64,000 nt of DNA from Neobacillus driksii. GTDB taxonomy: Bacteria > Bacillota > Bacilli > Bacillales > Cytobacillaceae. Below, in pieces: positions 1-8,288 of the stretch (within the stretch, counting starts at the first letter, position 1; every line of letters starts with the position of its first letter). A program made the translations under genes and the position numbers. A model generated the notes under the pieces. The model did not search any database and had not been told where the DNA came from. It saw only the letters and a list, made by a program, of their open reading frames with translations. The stretch is taken from the NCBI RefSeq assembly GCF_013409995.1, contig NZ_JACCBX010000001.1, forward strand, positions 308,932 to 372,931, in the 5' to 3' direction.

Positions 1-684
1 ACCTTGATGTCCTGCACCAATTAATGTTTGCGAGATAGCGCTATCCACTTTTACTCCTTCACCATCTCCTCCTGAGAAGACGGGAATGTTTCGGTAATCT
101 ATTTTGTTTTCATCAAAATATCTCTGCCACGTTTTATATGTGTCCGGTTCTAATTTTCTTACTTGAGATAAGAAGGATTCTTTTAGTAACATCATGTTTA
201 AATCTCTCAATAATTTAAGTGGTACCGGATGTATGCGCTTGAAGGCATTTACATGGTCAATTACCTTAAGTTCTTCATTTTCAAGGACGAAAATATCCCG
301 TAACGGGGCGTCAATCATTGTGAACTGAGCATTTCTCATTTCACCTAATATAAACAGAAGTTTTCTAGTAATCGATTCTGGGATAAAGGTACAATTCCGG
401 ATGTATTCCTTCAACGTTGGTGCATTAAAGTATTCCATGACGATATAGTTTTCACCGTATCCATAAAGTCGTGGAAAGAATGGTAAGTGTTGTCCTGCTT
501 TTAATGCCTCTACTTCCATTTGGGCTTGAAGCGTGTTGCTATAAATTTTTACACAGCGCTCCTCCGATATTTTAAATACGGCTCCTTGAGCACCCATTCC
601 GATTAAAGGATAGTTAGTGGGGTTGTCAATTAATAGAGTTTTTGGTCCTTTCGTTACTTTAATTAATCTGAAATCTTCCATCAT
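1..684 (-). CDS. Divergent protein-kinase-like protein (3' part outside window)
   Basis: 228 codons are visible; the C-terminus lies beyond the left edge. The fold is read from a Gly-rich loop (GMGAQGAVFKI, residues 29-39), a VAIK-type lysine (CVKIY, Lys46) and a hinge-like IVMEYF near 81-86. The catalytic elements are unusual: the HRD region reads MIDAPLRDIFV (Asp125, with Asp where the usual Asn sits) and the DFG position reads IDHV (Asp143). It may be an atypical small-molecule or protein kinase, or a pseudokinase. The start ATG overlaps the stop of the upstream glycosyltransferase (ATGA), with AGGGGG just before it, so the two are translationally coupled. The kinase-like assignment is family inference; the substrate is unknown. 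Confidence 0.7.
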   Translation of the reverse strand, partial: MMEDFRLIKVTKGPKTLLIDNPTNYPLIGMGAQGAVFKISEERCVKIYSNTLQAQMEVEALKAGQHLPFFPRLYGYGENYIVMEYFNAPTLKEYIRNCTFIPESITRKLLFILGEMRNAQFTMIDAPLRDIFVLENEELKVIDHVNAFKRIHPVPLKLLRDLNMMLLKESFLSQVRKLEPDTYKTWQRYFDENKIDYRNIPVFSGGDGEGVKVDSAISQTLIGAGHQG

Positions 685-1742
685 GATCCCCCTAACAATT
701 CATCATAATATTTAGCCTGCAAAAAGAGCTGCTTATTTTGGTCAAAGTTTTGTTCGACTTTTTGACGAGCAGAAATGACATAGCCTTCCCATAGGTGACT
801 GTTCATTAACATAAATTCTAATGCTTCTGCAAGATGATCGACATCGTTTTCCCTTACTAATATTCCATCTTGGTTATTTGTGATGATTTCTGGAATACCA
901 GCATGGTTGGTGGAGAGCACTGGAATTCCTGTTGCCATAGCCTCTTTGACCGTATTCGGAATTCCTTCTACATCGCCATTGGACGCCGTTAAACTTGGTG
1001 CACAAAATATGTCAGCTTGTCCCATTAATTCTGGAACTTGGCTTTTTGGCACACGATTTAATAGACGGAAGGAGGTACCTAAATTCAGCTGTGAGGCTAG
1101 GGATTTAATATAGCCTTCCAGCTCACCGCCTCCAATAATGGTAAGGGTAGCATTTGGAAATTGGGATTTAATCTTACTAAATGCCTGCATTAAGACATGG
1201 TGCCCTTTCTTTTCTACTAATCTCCCGATTGAAACGATGTTCTGTGATCCTTGTAGATTTGGTCCTTTATAAGGGAAAAGGCTAAGGTCAACCCCTCCGT
1301 AGAGAACTCTGATTTTATCGGCAGGACATCCCCATAAATTAATGCGATGTGCTAGATACTGACAAACCGGGAAAAAGCGATCTCCTTGTTCGAAAAGCAT
1401 CTTCATGCCTTCTAAATAGTCAACCGGCTGATTAGCAAGGGTTGCATCTCTGCCCCTTATACTTGTTACGAGTGGGAGGGAGGTTTCTTCCTTAAATGGA
1501 AGAAGTAATAAACCTAATTGAGCATGGTGTGCGTGTATGAGCGAAATTTTATTTTTTTCTACATATTCTTTTGGTGAGAAGATTTCACTTAGGTAGTGAA
1601 CCTTTTTATTGAGAAGCGGCAAGTTTACCATATACTTAGGCTGCCTGACCAAATGGATATAATCATAGCCTGGAACTTCCCGAATCTGGGGAATATATTG
1701 GGTCGGGTCCACCCGCAGGTTTAAATGGATAACTTTAGGCAA
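681..1742 (-). CDS. GT4-family glycosyltransferase
   Basis: 353 aa, normal length for a cytosolic GT-B enzyme of family GT4, which transfers a sugar from a nucleotide donor. The N-terminal acceptor domain carries LIHAHHAQLG (68-77). The C-terminal donor domain runs from about 165, with SIGRLVEKKGHHVL (171-184), GGGELEGY and the EX7E signature in EGIPNTVKEAMATG (Glu259 and Glu267). There is no signal peptide or membrane segment. It is followed without a gap by the kinase-like gene. The acceptor is not deducible; polysaccharide, teichoic acid or spore-surface sugar synthesis are all possible. Confidence 0.88.
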   Translation of the reverse strand: MPKVIHLNLRVDPTQYIPQIREVPGYDYIHLVRQPKYMVNLPLLNKKVHYLSEIFSPKEYVEKNKISLIHAHHAQLGLLLLPFKEETSLPLVTSIRGRDATLANQPVDYLEGMKMLFEQGDRFFPVCQYLAHRINLWGCPADKIRVLYGGVDLSLFPYKGPNLQGSQNIVSIGRLVEKKGHHVLMQAFSKIKSQFPNATLTIIGGGELEGYIKSLASQLNLGTSFRLLNRVPKSQVPELMGQADIFCAPSLTASNGDVEGIPNTVKEAMATGIPVLSTNHAGIPEIITNNQDGILVRENDVDHLAEALEFMLMNSHLWEGYVISARQKVEQNFDQNKQLFLQAKYYDELLGGS

Positions 1743-1847
1743 TTGTCATTCTCCTTTCAAAAATAATATCTAAATTTATAATCCTCTAAAAATAAGGTAT
1801 GCTTTTTGAAAGGGAAGGCTTGGACAAATTGGTAAAAACACAAGTAT

Positions 1848-1888
1848 AAAATGCGCCACAGTCGGTATGGACTGTGACGCATTTTTTT
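1848..1888. terminator. Hairpin terminator-like sequence
   Basis: A near-perfect stem (AAATGCGCCACAGTC with its complement, one mismatch) is flanked by A and T runs, so it could work in both directions. It resembles the hairpin at 2268-2308 in sequence; the two bracket the repeat at 1911-2220. Confidence 0.6.
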
Positions 1889-1910
1889 ACTTAACTGTGT
1901 TAATTGGGCT

Positions 1911-2220
1911 GTTGATTTGCGCTCCACTAAGGAATGCTTCTTGGAATAATCACCACAGGGACGTGCGGTCTTTGCCTGTCCCGAGGCACTTCGCTTTCCG
2001 CAGACGTTGCGGTGAGCCTGTCTAGCTACAGCGCCTAGCCCCTCGAGTCGCTTCGGTCCTGACGGTGAAGTCAAAGAGCGACTTCAACGCCAGGCCCTCC
2101 AGCGCTTGTCGGGGCTGGACAAGGCGCTTCCGCTTTTCCTTCTCCTCGGCGCAAGCGCCTGTGGGGTCTCACTTGCTCCGTACTCCTGCAGGAGTCTTCG
2201 TGCCTTCCGCGCAAATCAAC
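1911..2220. repeat. MITE-like element with 12-bp terminal inverted repeats, containing a second repeat
   Basis: The element begins GTTGATTTGCGC (1911-1922) and ends with the exact complement GCGCAAATCAAC (2209-2220). It is GC-rich compared with its surroundings and has no credible coding sequence. A second, differently built repeat (about 2019-2141, starting TGTCTAGCTACAGCGCC) appears to split the outer element between GGTGAGCC and TCCTCGGCGC, two pieces that pair with the flanking GGGGTCTCAC arm. Both types look like known non-coding Bacillus intergenic repeats from memory; no search was run. ORFs crossing this stretch are spurious. Confidence 0.65.
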
Positions 2221-2267
2221 AGGTGCCAATATCAAAGTTTCGCTTTAACACAGGCTAGAAAAGAGAC

Positions 2268-2308
2268 AAAAATAGCGCCATAGTCGAATAGACTATAGCG
2301 CTATTTTT
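2268..2308 (-). terminator. Terminator after the FMN reductase gene
   Basis: A strong stem (AATAGCGCCATAGTC paired with GACTATAGCGCTATT, one mismatch) lies just past the stop codon and is followed by a T run on the minus strand. Confidence 0.8.
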
Positions 2309-2312
2309 GATA

Positions 2313-2861
2313 TTATCGTAATGTTTTTAAAGCTCCGCTCCAAGCGATTACTTCATCAAGCATTGCCGTCATGTTTGTTTGGTGTAAATCTTGTGGTTTG
2401 AATACAGAGCCGTTTTCGAAGTCTGTGAATAAAGACAATGTTGGATGTGTACGAACGTCAGCAACTTTTACTTCGCCAAGGATTCCACGTAAATGTTCTG
2501 CAGCACGTGCTCCACCTGTTGAACCGTAGCTTACGATACCAGCAGCTTTGTTGTACCAAGCTTCACGTGCAAAATCAATTGCATTTTTTAATGCGCCAGT
2601 AATGCTGTGGTTGTATTCTTGAACAACGAATACGAATCCATCTAAGCTCCCAAGTTTTTCATTCCAAGCAGCGATTCCTGGTTCTGTTCCATCAGTAGTT
2701 CCTAAGAATGGCAGGTTGTAATCTGCGATATCCACGATTTCATAGTCAGCATCTCCGCGTTGATCAGCAATTCCTTTTACCCATTCTCCTACCTGCGGGC
2801 TAACACGTCCTTGACGTGTACTTCCTAAAATAATACCGATTTTTAATTTTGGATTTGTCAT
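2313..2861 (-). CDS. NAD(P)H-dependent FMN reductase
   Basis: About 182 aa from the ATG at 2861, chosen because AAAGGAGG lies 8 nt upstream; an in-frame extension to 2921 lacks a ribosome site. It is a flavodoxin-like FMN_red enzyme: KIGIILGSTRQGR at the N-terminus is the FMN-phosphate loop, and QEYNHSITGALKNAIDF is the conserved FMN/dimer region. Members reduce FMN, quinones, azo dyes or chromate with NAD(P)H in the cytosol. It is a single-gene unit with its own terminator. An MhqR-like site (2996-3013) lies upstream, which would fit a quinone-stress role; that regulation is inferred. Confidence 0.88.
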   Translation of the reverse strand: MTNPKLKIGIILGSTRQGRVSPQVGEWVKGIADQRGDADYEIVDIADYNLPFLGTTDGTEPGIAAWNEKLGSLDGFVFVVQEYNHSITGALKNAIDFAREAWYNKAAGIVSYGSTGGARAAEHLRGILGEVKVADVRTHPTLSLFTDFENGSVFKPQDLHQTNMTAMLDEVIAWSGALKTLR

Positions 2862-2995
2862 TGTTTCTTCCTCCTTTGTTGTTGTACCAAATAATTTGTT
2901 TAAAAAACCCATGCTGGCCACCCCTTGCTGTTAATTTTAATCTATAAAGGTTTTTCGAATTCAAGTGTTTTGAATAAAAATATTATAAAATAAGA

Positions 2996-3013
2996 TATTT
3001 TCAATTCGAGATA
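2996..3013. promoter_or_regulatory. Candidate MhqR-type operator upstream of the FMN reductase
   Basis: TATTTTCAATTCGAGATA matches 15 of 18 positions of the palindromic core TATCTCGAATTCGAGATA seen perfectly at 29529-29546. One half-site is intact and the other is degraded. It lies about 135 nt upstream of the start codon. Confidence 0.4.
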
Positions 3014-3178
3014 AATATAATACAAATTTATCTTGATGTCAAGAGATTGGATTCGATAGAAAAGATTTATGAAGCTCAAACTTTTTTTATTTAATTTCAT
3101 TGTAAGAAGAGGAGCTTGTCCGTTTGAAAAAGCTATGCAACAATATACAAAGAATAGAACGAAGGGAGGAAAGCGAAC

Positions 3179-3514
3179 ATGTCTACTTTGCCAAATTGTC
3201 CAAAATGTAATTCTGAATATACATATGAAGATGGAAGTTTATTCATCTGCCCGGAGTGCGGTCATGAGTGGAGTTTAGAAACTGTCTCTGAAGAAGAAGA
3301 AAGAGTCATAAAAGACGCAAATGGAAATGTATTAAGTGATGGCGACAGTGTAACGGTCATCAAGGACCTTAAAGTAAAAGGAAGCTCCTCAACACTAAAA
3401 CAAGGTACGAAGGTGAAAAATATACGTTTAGTGGATGGCGACCACAATATCGATTGTAAAATCGATGGATTTGGTGCCATGAGTTTGAAGTCTGAGTATG
3501 TGAAGAAAATATAA
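3179..3514 (+). CDS. yjdM: YjdM/PhnA-type zinc-ribbon protein
   Basis: 111 aa, full length for the YjdM family (formerly PhnA or alkylphosphonate utilisation protein, whose phosphonate role is doubtful). An N-terminal zinc ribbon has two CxxC knuckles (CPKC near 8-11 and CPEC near 25-28). The C-terminal SH3-like barrel contains [11 protein letters not shown] and [21 protein letters not shown] lies 8 nt before the ATG. It is monocistronic, with a bidirectional terminator shared with the convergent aldo/keto reductase. The biochemical function is unknown. Confidence 0.9.
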   Translation: MSTLPNCPKCNSEYTYEDGSLFICPECGHEWSLETVSEEEERVIKDANGNVLSDGDSVTVIKDLKVKGSSSTLKQGTKVKNIRLVDGDHNIDCKIDGFGAMSLKSEYVKKI

Positions 3515-3518
3515 AAAT

Positions 3519-3546
3519 AGGCGCTCCCTGCTGTAATGGAGCGCCT
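3519..3546. terminator. Bidirectional terminator
   Basis: Stem GGCGCTCC/GGAGCGCC with a 10-nt loop between the convergent yjdM-like and aldo/keto reductase genes, with A/T-rich flanks on both sides. Confidence 0.8.
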
Positions 3547-3556
3547 TCGATTTCTT

Positions 3557-4399
3557 TTAAAAATCAATGTTGTCAGGGTCTGGACCGACTCGATAGTTTT
3601 CGTTTAGACTACTTATTTTATCCATATCTTCTTTTGTCAGTTCAAAATCAAATAGGTTGGAGTTCTCTATTATTCTGTGTTCCTTTGTTGATTTAGGTAT
3701 GGTTACAACTCCGTTTTGTAAATCCCAGCGTAAAATGATTTGAGCGACGGTTTTGTTATATTTATCGGCTAGTTCCTTTAATAGAGGATTATCAAATAAT
3801 TCACCCTGCATTAAAGGTGACCAGGCTTCAAATTGAATACCATTGTTATCACAAAAGGCTTTGACTTCTGCCTGAGTTAACCGTGGATGGTATTCCACTT
3901 GATTGACCATTGGTTTGATTTCAGTATCCTTTAGTATTTTTTCAAGATGGTGGACTTGGAAGTTACTAACTCCAATCGCTTTGACTTTTCCTTCTTTATA
4001 GATTGTCTCTAATGCCCTCCAAGCCTCTACATATTTATCCTCTACTGGCCAGTGAATAAGGTACAGATCAAGATAATCGAGACCTAGTTTTTTTAAGCTA
4101 GTTTCGTAAGCCGTAATAGTTGATTCGTAACCTAAATCAGAATTCCAGACTTTCGAAGTAATAAATAATTCATCTCTTTTAATTCCATATTCTGTCATCG
4201 CTTCGCGAATGGCCTGTCCAACACCTTCTTCATTCCCATAAATAGAGGCTGTATCTATACTGCGGTAACCTTGTTTAATCGCAAATTTAATAGCATTTAC
4301 TAATTCGGGACCTTCTTCGACTTTAAATACCCCAAGACCGAACCAAGGCATTTTTACCCCATTTGATAAAGTAGTTGTTGCTTGTAAGTTGTTTGTCAT
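3557..4399 (-). CDS. ytbE: Aldo/keto reductase, YtbE-like
   Basis: 280 aa, the usual AKR5 length. A (beta/alpha)8 NADPH enzyme reducing aldehydes or methylglyoxal-like carbonyls. Visible signatures are GYRSIDTASIYGNEEGVG with catalytic Asp and Tyr, the catalytic Lys in FITSKVWNSD, LDYLDLYLIHWP with catalytic His, GVSNFQVHHLEK, and the cofactor site VTIPKSTKEHRI. It follows the MFS gene after one base, so both are co-transcribed. The order with ytbD and a divergent HxlR regulator matches the B. subtilis ytbDE-ytcD locus, which supports the symbol. Confidence 0.9.
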   Translation of the reverse strand: MTNNLQATTTLSNGVKMPWFGLGVFKVEEGPELVNAIKFAIKQGYRSIDTASIYGNEEGVGQAIREAMTEYGIKRDELFITSKVWNSDLGYESTITAYETSLKKLGLDYLDLYLIHWPVEDKYVEAWRALETIYKEGKVKAIGVSNFQVHHLEKILKDTEIKPMVNQVEYHPRLTQAEVKAFCDNNGIQFEAWSPLMQGELFDNPLLKELADKYNKTVAQIILRWDLQNGVVTIPKSTKEHRIIENSNLFDFELTKEDMDKISSLNENYRVGPDPDNIDF

Positions 4400-4400
4400 T

Positions 4401-5630
4401 TTATTGAACCTCCATTTTTTGATTTAATAATGAACACGTGTTTTCGACGGCTTTGTCCTTTTGTTCAAGGTTTCGACTTAAGCCTGTAAGGATTACAGCG
4501 CCAAGGACCATTAACGCTCCTATCCAAGTGGTGTGAATCAGTCCAATTGAATCGGTTATGATGCCGCCTAAGTAGGAGCCAATTGCGATTCCTGCATTAA
4601 AGGCAGCAATATTAAGGGCAGAGGCTACGTCTACGGCGCTTGGCACGTACCGCTCTGCCAGCATCACGACGTACACTTGTAAACCGGGTACGTTCATAAA
4701 AGCAAGCAGTCCCATAAAGAAAATCGTGATTAATCCTGCGATTTTAAATGGTGCTGTAAACATTAAAATAAATAGGACAACAGCCTGGACAATAAACATA
4801 TAAAATAAAGCCTTAATCGGATTCTGATTGGACACCTTTCCACCTATCATGTTTCCGATCGCGATTGCAATTCCATAGCCAAGTAGAATCGCGGCTACCG
4901 TTCCTTCTTTAAAGCCTGTGATATCCTGCAAGATTGGAGATAGATAAGTAAAGACGACGAACGTTCCACCATAACCTAAGGCAGTAATGATAAATACTAG
5001 TAATAGACGGCCATTTGTGACGATTTTGATTTGATCACGAAAAGATGAAACGGTACTTTTTCGTAAAGACGATGGAATTAGGATACTATTCGCTAGTAAT
5101 GCGATGATTCCGACAACAACAATCAGGATAAACGCCATTCGCCAGCCAAATTCTTGACCGATAAAGGTACCAAACGGAACGCCAGTGACCGTGGCAACCG
5201 TTAGTCCTGTAAACATAATCGAGATTGCACTGGCTCTCTTATTTTCCGGTACCAAATCAGCTGCGATCGTAGAGCCGATTGACATGAAAATACCATGTGA
5301 GAGGGCAGATATTACGCGCGCAGCTAGGAGTACGCTGATGCTCGTAGCGCTTGCCGCAAGACCATTTCCGATAATAAAAATGACCATGATCCAAAGTAAT
5401 AGAGATTTACGTGACATACTAGAAGTAAGTGATGTCAGTATCGGTGCACCAAAGGTAACACCAAGTGCGTATAATGAAACCGTTAATCCGGCAGTTGTAA
5501 CGGGTATTTCTAAATCATTTGCAATTAGCGGTAAAAGGCCGACACTGATAAATTCAGTGGTTCCAATTGCAAAGGCACTAATGGCTAAGGCCAGCAGTGA
5601 AAACAAACTTTGTTTATGATTGAAAGACAT
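4401..5630 (-). CDS. ytbD: MFS transporter, YtbD-like
   Basis: 409 aa with 12 predicted membrane helices, typical of DHA1-type drug/sugar efflux permeases. AIGTTEFISVGLLPLIANDL in the first helix and loop is the characteristic start of the AraJ/YtbD/chloramphenicol-pump subgroup. VTGVPFGTFIGQEFGWRMAF matches motif C of antiporters. It is first gene of the ytbD-ytbE pair and faces the HxlR regulator across a shared promoter region carrying three palindromic boxes. The substrate is unknown; pairing with a carbonyl reductase suggests export of a reactive electrophile or its product. Confidence 0.9.
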   Translation of the reverse strand: MSFNHKQSLFSLLALAISAFAIGTTEFISVGLLPLIANDLEIPVTTAGLTVSLYALGVTFGAPILTSLTSSMSRKSLLLWIMVIFIIGNGLAASATSISVLLAARVISALSHGIFMSIGSTIAADLVPENKRASAISIMFTGLTVATVTGVPFGTFIGQEFGWRMAFILIVVVGIIALLANSILIPSSLRKSTVSSFRDQIKIVTNGRLLLVFIITALGYGGTFVVFTYLSPILQDITGFKEGTVAAILLGYGIAIAIGNMIGGKVSNQNPIKALFYMFIVQAVVLFILMFTAPFKIAGLITIFFMGLLAFMNVPGLQVYVVMLAERYVPSAVDVASALNIAAFNAGIAIGSYLGGIITDSIGLIHTTWIGALMVLGAVILTGLSRNLEQKDKAVENTCSLLNQKMEVQ

Positions 5631-5726
5631 ATATGTCTCCTCCTTAAAAATATTTGAACGATTTGCTTGCTACAGCTCAATCGATAAATGTTATTATGAG
5701 ATATAGTGAAACATTAGTGAAGTACG

Positions 5727-5776
5727 CACTTTAAAGTGATATAGATACTTTTAAGTAATATAGGTACTTATAAGTG
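5727..5776. promoter_or_regulatory. Three tandem HxlR-type operator palindromes at 19-bp spacing
   Basis: CACTTTAAAGTG (5727-5738, perfect palindrome), TACTTTTAAGTA (5746-5757) and TACTTATAAGTG (5765-5776) start exactly 19 bp apart. They lie between the divergent MFS and HxlR-family genes and run close to the regulator's ribosome site. HxlR/DUF24 proteins are known to bind TACT-AGTA type palindromes, so autoregulation and control of the pump are likely. Confidence 0.6.
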
Positions 5777-5800
5777 CCTGTAAAGAGGAGGGTATTACGT

Positions 5801-6172
5801 ATGAAACAACAAAAGAAATATAATATATCTGTAGAAGCCACACTTGAAGTAATCGGAGGTAAGTGGAAGTGTGTGATTCTCTGCCATTTAACCCATGGCA
5901 AAAAACGAACCAGTGAATTGAAACGCTTGATGCCTGATATAACGCAGAAGATGCTAACGCAGCAATTGCGTGAACTAGAGGAAGATGGGGTTATTAACCG
6001 AATTGTATATAATCAAGTTCCGCCAAAAGTTGAGTATGAGTTAAGTGAGTATGGCTGGAGTTTAAAAGGTATCTTAGATTCACTATGTGCTTGGGGAGAA
6101 AAACATATAGCAAAAGTGTATGGCAGTATGGATGTGTTAGAAGAAAACGTATTAAATGAACATTTAAAATAA
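5801..6172 (+). CDS. ytcD: HxlR/DUF24-family transcription regulator, YtcD-like
   Basis: 123 aa from the ATG at 5801, preceded by AGAGGAGGG; an upstream in-frame GTG at 5774 would put the operator inside the gene. A winged helix-turn-helix of the HxlR family is clear: VEATLEVIGGKWKCVILCHL, then LKRLMPDITQKMLTQQLREL (recognition helix) and the wing VPPKVEYELSEYG. A Cys in KWKCVILCHL sits near the position used for redox sensing in YodB-type members, but that role is not shown here. It probably represses the ytbD-ytbE pair and itself. Confidence 0.9.
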   Translation: MKQQKKYNISVEATLEVIGGKWKCVILCHLTHGKKRTSELKRLMPDITQKMLTQQLRELEEDGVINRIVYNQVPPKVEYELSEYGWSLKGILDSLCAWGEKHIAKVYGSMDVLEENVLNEHLK

Positions 6173-6212
6173 AAAGGCGTATCCTTTTTTCAAGGATATC
6201 GCCTTATTTTTT
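6171..6212. terminator. Bidirectional terminator
   Basis: AAAAGGCG-TATCCTT stem with a T-rich loop between the convergent HxlR and FecCD permease genes, flanked by A and T runs. Confidence 0.75.
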
Positions 6213-7211
6213 CAATAAGAGGTATACAAAGTATGGAGCTCCAATTAATGCAACCATAATACCGGCAGGGATTCCTGAAGATTCTAGGATATTACGCCCA
6301 ACGGTGTCAGCAAAAACAAGAAGCCAGCCGCCAATTAGAATGGCAATTGGTATAAATAATTGATTTCGGGGTCCTACTAACGCTTTTGCCATATGTGGCG
6401 CCATTAAGCCGATAAAGGTAATTCCTCCTGTAACGGAAACCGCAGAGGCAGCAAGGGCAACGGCGGTAATAAGTAAAACAATCCGCTCTTTCTCAATCGA
6501 TACACCAACGCCGATTGCTACTGGTTCACTAAGACTTAGCAGATTCAATCTATTGGCTTTATATAATGTAAAAGGAAGCAGAACAACCAGCCAAGGGAGG
6601 AGTGCCCAAATAAACGGCCAATCAGTTCCCCAAATATTCCCTGCTAACCATTTCGCAATAAAATCGACCTTTGCGCGTTCAGCAGAAGAAATTAGGACAA
6701 TCATGGCTCCGGAAAGTGCCATCGAAAATCCGACTCCGATTAACACCAAACGCACAGGCTGCATCCCTTCGGTTTTGCTATATGCGAATAGATAGATCAG
6801 AACGGCAGTCAGCAATGCACCGACGAAAGCAACAACTGGAAGCATATAGACAAACGTACCAGAATCGATAGGAAAAAACAAAAAGAAAACAGTAACAGCA
6901 ACACCCGCACCAGAGTTAATCCCAATAATGCCAGGGTCAGCTAAATCATTACGGGTGATTCCTTGTAAAATCGCCCCTGATAAAGCTAGTGCCATTCCAG
7001 CTAAGAGGGTAATGATGATTCGCGGTAATCGAACCGAAAATAACACAAATTCCTCTTTGAAACTACCTTGACCAAAAAGGGTAGGAATCAGCCTATCGTA
7101 AGAAAGAGAGGCCGGACCTAAGCCCAACCCAACTACAAGGGTAATCAAAATTAATGCAAGTAAACTAATGAAAATAATTCGTTGTTTTCTAAGTAACGAT
7201 GGGTGAATCAT
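6204..7211 (-). CDS. yfhA: Siderophore ABC importer permease (FecCD, second subunit)
   Basis: 335 aa, FecCD/BtuC family with about 9-10 membrane helices. RLPRIIITLLAGMALALSG is the family's N-terminal signature, GAILQGITRNDLADPGIIG is the conserved loop, and GGITFIGLMAPHMAKALVG holds the EAA-like coupling motif contacting the ATPase. It overlaps the preceding permease by 4 nt (ATGA), so the two form a heterodimer pair like YfiZ-YfhA. It is the last gene of the Fur-box-controlled operon. The symbol is by similarity to the B. subtilis schizokinen/arthrobactin system; the ligand is inferred. Confidence 0.88.
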   Translation of the reverse strand: MIHPSLLRKQRIIFISLLALILITLVVGLGLGPASLSYDRLIPTLFGQGSFKEEFVLFSVRLPRIIITLLAGMALALSGAILQGITRNDLADPGIIGINSGAGVAVTVFFLFFPIDSGTFVYMLPVVAFVGALLTAVLIYLFAYSKTEGMQPVRLVLIGVGFSMALSGAMIVLISSAERAKVDFIAKWLAGNIWGTDWPFIWALLPWLVVLLPFTLYKANRLNLLSLSEPVAIGVGVSIEKERIVLLITAVALAASAVSVTGGITFIGLMAPHMAKALVGPRNQLFIPIAILIGGWLLVFADTVGRNILESSGIPAGIMVALIGAPYFVYLLLKK

Positions 7212-8218
7212 GAGAATGCCTTACCTCCTTTACGGACAATCACAAGAAAGAAAGGTAGTCCCAAGGTTGCGACAATCGCCGCCACAGGTGTTTCAAAGGG
7301 AGCATTCATGGTCCGGCCAAGTGTATCGGCAAAAAGCATAAAGGTAGCTCCAGAGATAGCCGACATGGGAAGAATAAAACGATAATCGGTTCCAACCATT
7401 GCTCGAACAACATGAGGAACCATTAAGCCGATGAAAGCCATGTTTCCTATAAGGGCAACAGAAGCCCCTGCTAATAAAATGATTGCGATAAAGAGAATGA
7501 CCTTTATTTGTGTTGTATTTTGACCTAATCCCACGGCCACTTCTTCATTTAAACTAAGAATCGTAAGCTGTCTTGATAAAAAGAAAGAGACCAGTAACCC
7601 AACTAGGATAAAGGGTACAATAATCTGGAGCTGCCCCCATGTAGTGCCAACCATACCCCCAGCGGTCCACATCGAGACATTTTTTGATATCTTGAAATAA
7701 ATCCCAATACCTTCAGCAATGGCATAAAGGAAAGCAGAAACAGCTGCGCCTGCTAATACGATTCTTAGTGGTGAAAAGCCGCCTTTTCTCATCGCACCAA
7801 TGCCGAATACCATGGTGGTTCCTACCGCTGCTCCAATAAAGCAGGCGGTGGTGACACTGAAATAATTTGCCGAAGGAATAAAAGCAAGTATGAATGCAAG
7901 TGCAGCATTTGCCCCGGCGGTCAAACCCAGCAGCCCTGGATCAGCCAGGGGATTCCTAGTAATTCCCTGCATAATTGCTCCGGAGACGGAAAGCGCAGCC
8001 CCAACAATGATGGCAGCGATTTCACGAGGCAGACGGATTTCACGAATGATGGATATTTTTTCACCCTTACCATCTGAAAATAGTGCCTGCCATACGTTGT
8101 GGAGAGAAATATCTGCTGCTCCCATGGTCATCGAAAGGACAAACATCGCGGCAAATACAAGCAATCCAATTAATAGTTTATAGCCAAAAGGAATGGAACG
8201 TCGGTTTTCATTCGTCAT
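7208..8218 (-). CDS. yfiZ: Siderophore ABC importer permease (FecCD, first subunit)
   Basis: 336 aa, FecCD family with multiple hydrophobic helices. IREIRLPREIAAIIVGAALS, GAIMQGITRNPLADPGLLG and the coupling loop GNMAFIGLMVPHVVRAMVG are all present. It lies downstream of the binding-protein gene, separated by about 70 nt containing a stem-loop with no T tract (8253-8281), and overlaps the second permease. It pairs with that subunit to form the membrane channel. Confidence 0.88.
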   Translation of the reverse strand: MTNENRRSIPFGYKLLIGLLVFAAMFVLSMTMGAADISLHNVWQALFSDGKGEKISIIREIRLPREIAAIIVGAALSVSGAIMQGITRNPLADPGLLGLTAGANAALAFILAFIPSANYFSVTTACFIGAAVGTTMVFGIGAMRKGGFSPLRIVLAGAAVSAFLYAIAEGIGIYFKISKNVSMWTAGGMVGTTWGQLQIIVPFILVGLLVSFFLSRQLTILSLNEEVAVGLGQNTTQIKVILFIAIILLAGASVALIGNMAFIGLMVPHVVRAMVGTDYRFILPMSAISGATFMLFADTLGRTMNAPFETPVAAIVATLGLPFFLVIVRKGGKAFS

Positions 8219-8252
8219 AACTCTCTCATCTTTTCTTTCATAGAATAGGGGG

Positions 8253-8281
8253 AAGAGGAATCCTGTAAAAGGATTCCTCTT
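8253..8281 (-). other. Intercistronic stem-loop in the siderophore operon
   Basis: A perfect 11-bp stem (AAGAGGAATCC with its complement, 7-nt loop) lies between the binding-protein and permease genes. On the minus strand it is followed by CCCCC rather than a T run, so it looks like an RNA-stabilising or partial-attenuation element that would favour more binding protein than permease. This is inference. Confidence 0.5.
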
Positions 8282-8288
8282 CTTAATA

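Noticed and set aside
1757..2283. ORFs on both strands over the nested repeat
   Set aside because: They follow the inverted-repeat element and its GC-rich arms; there is no ribosome site or protein-like composition.
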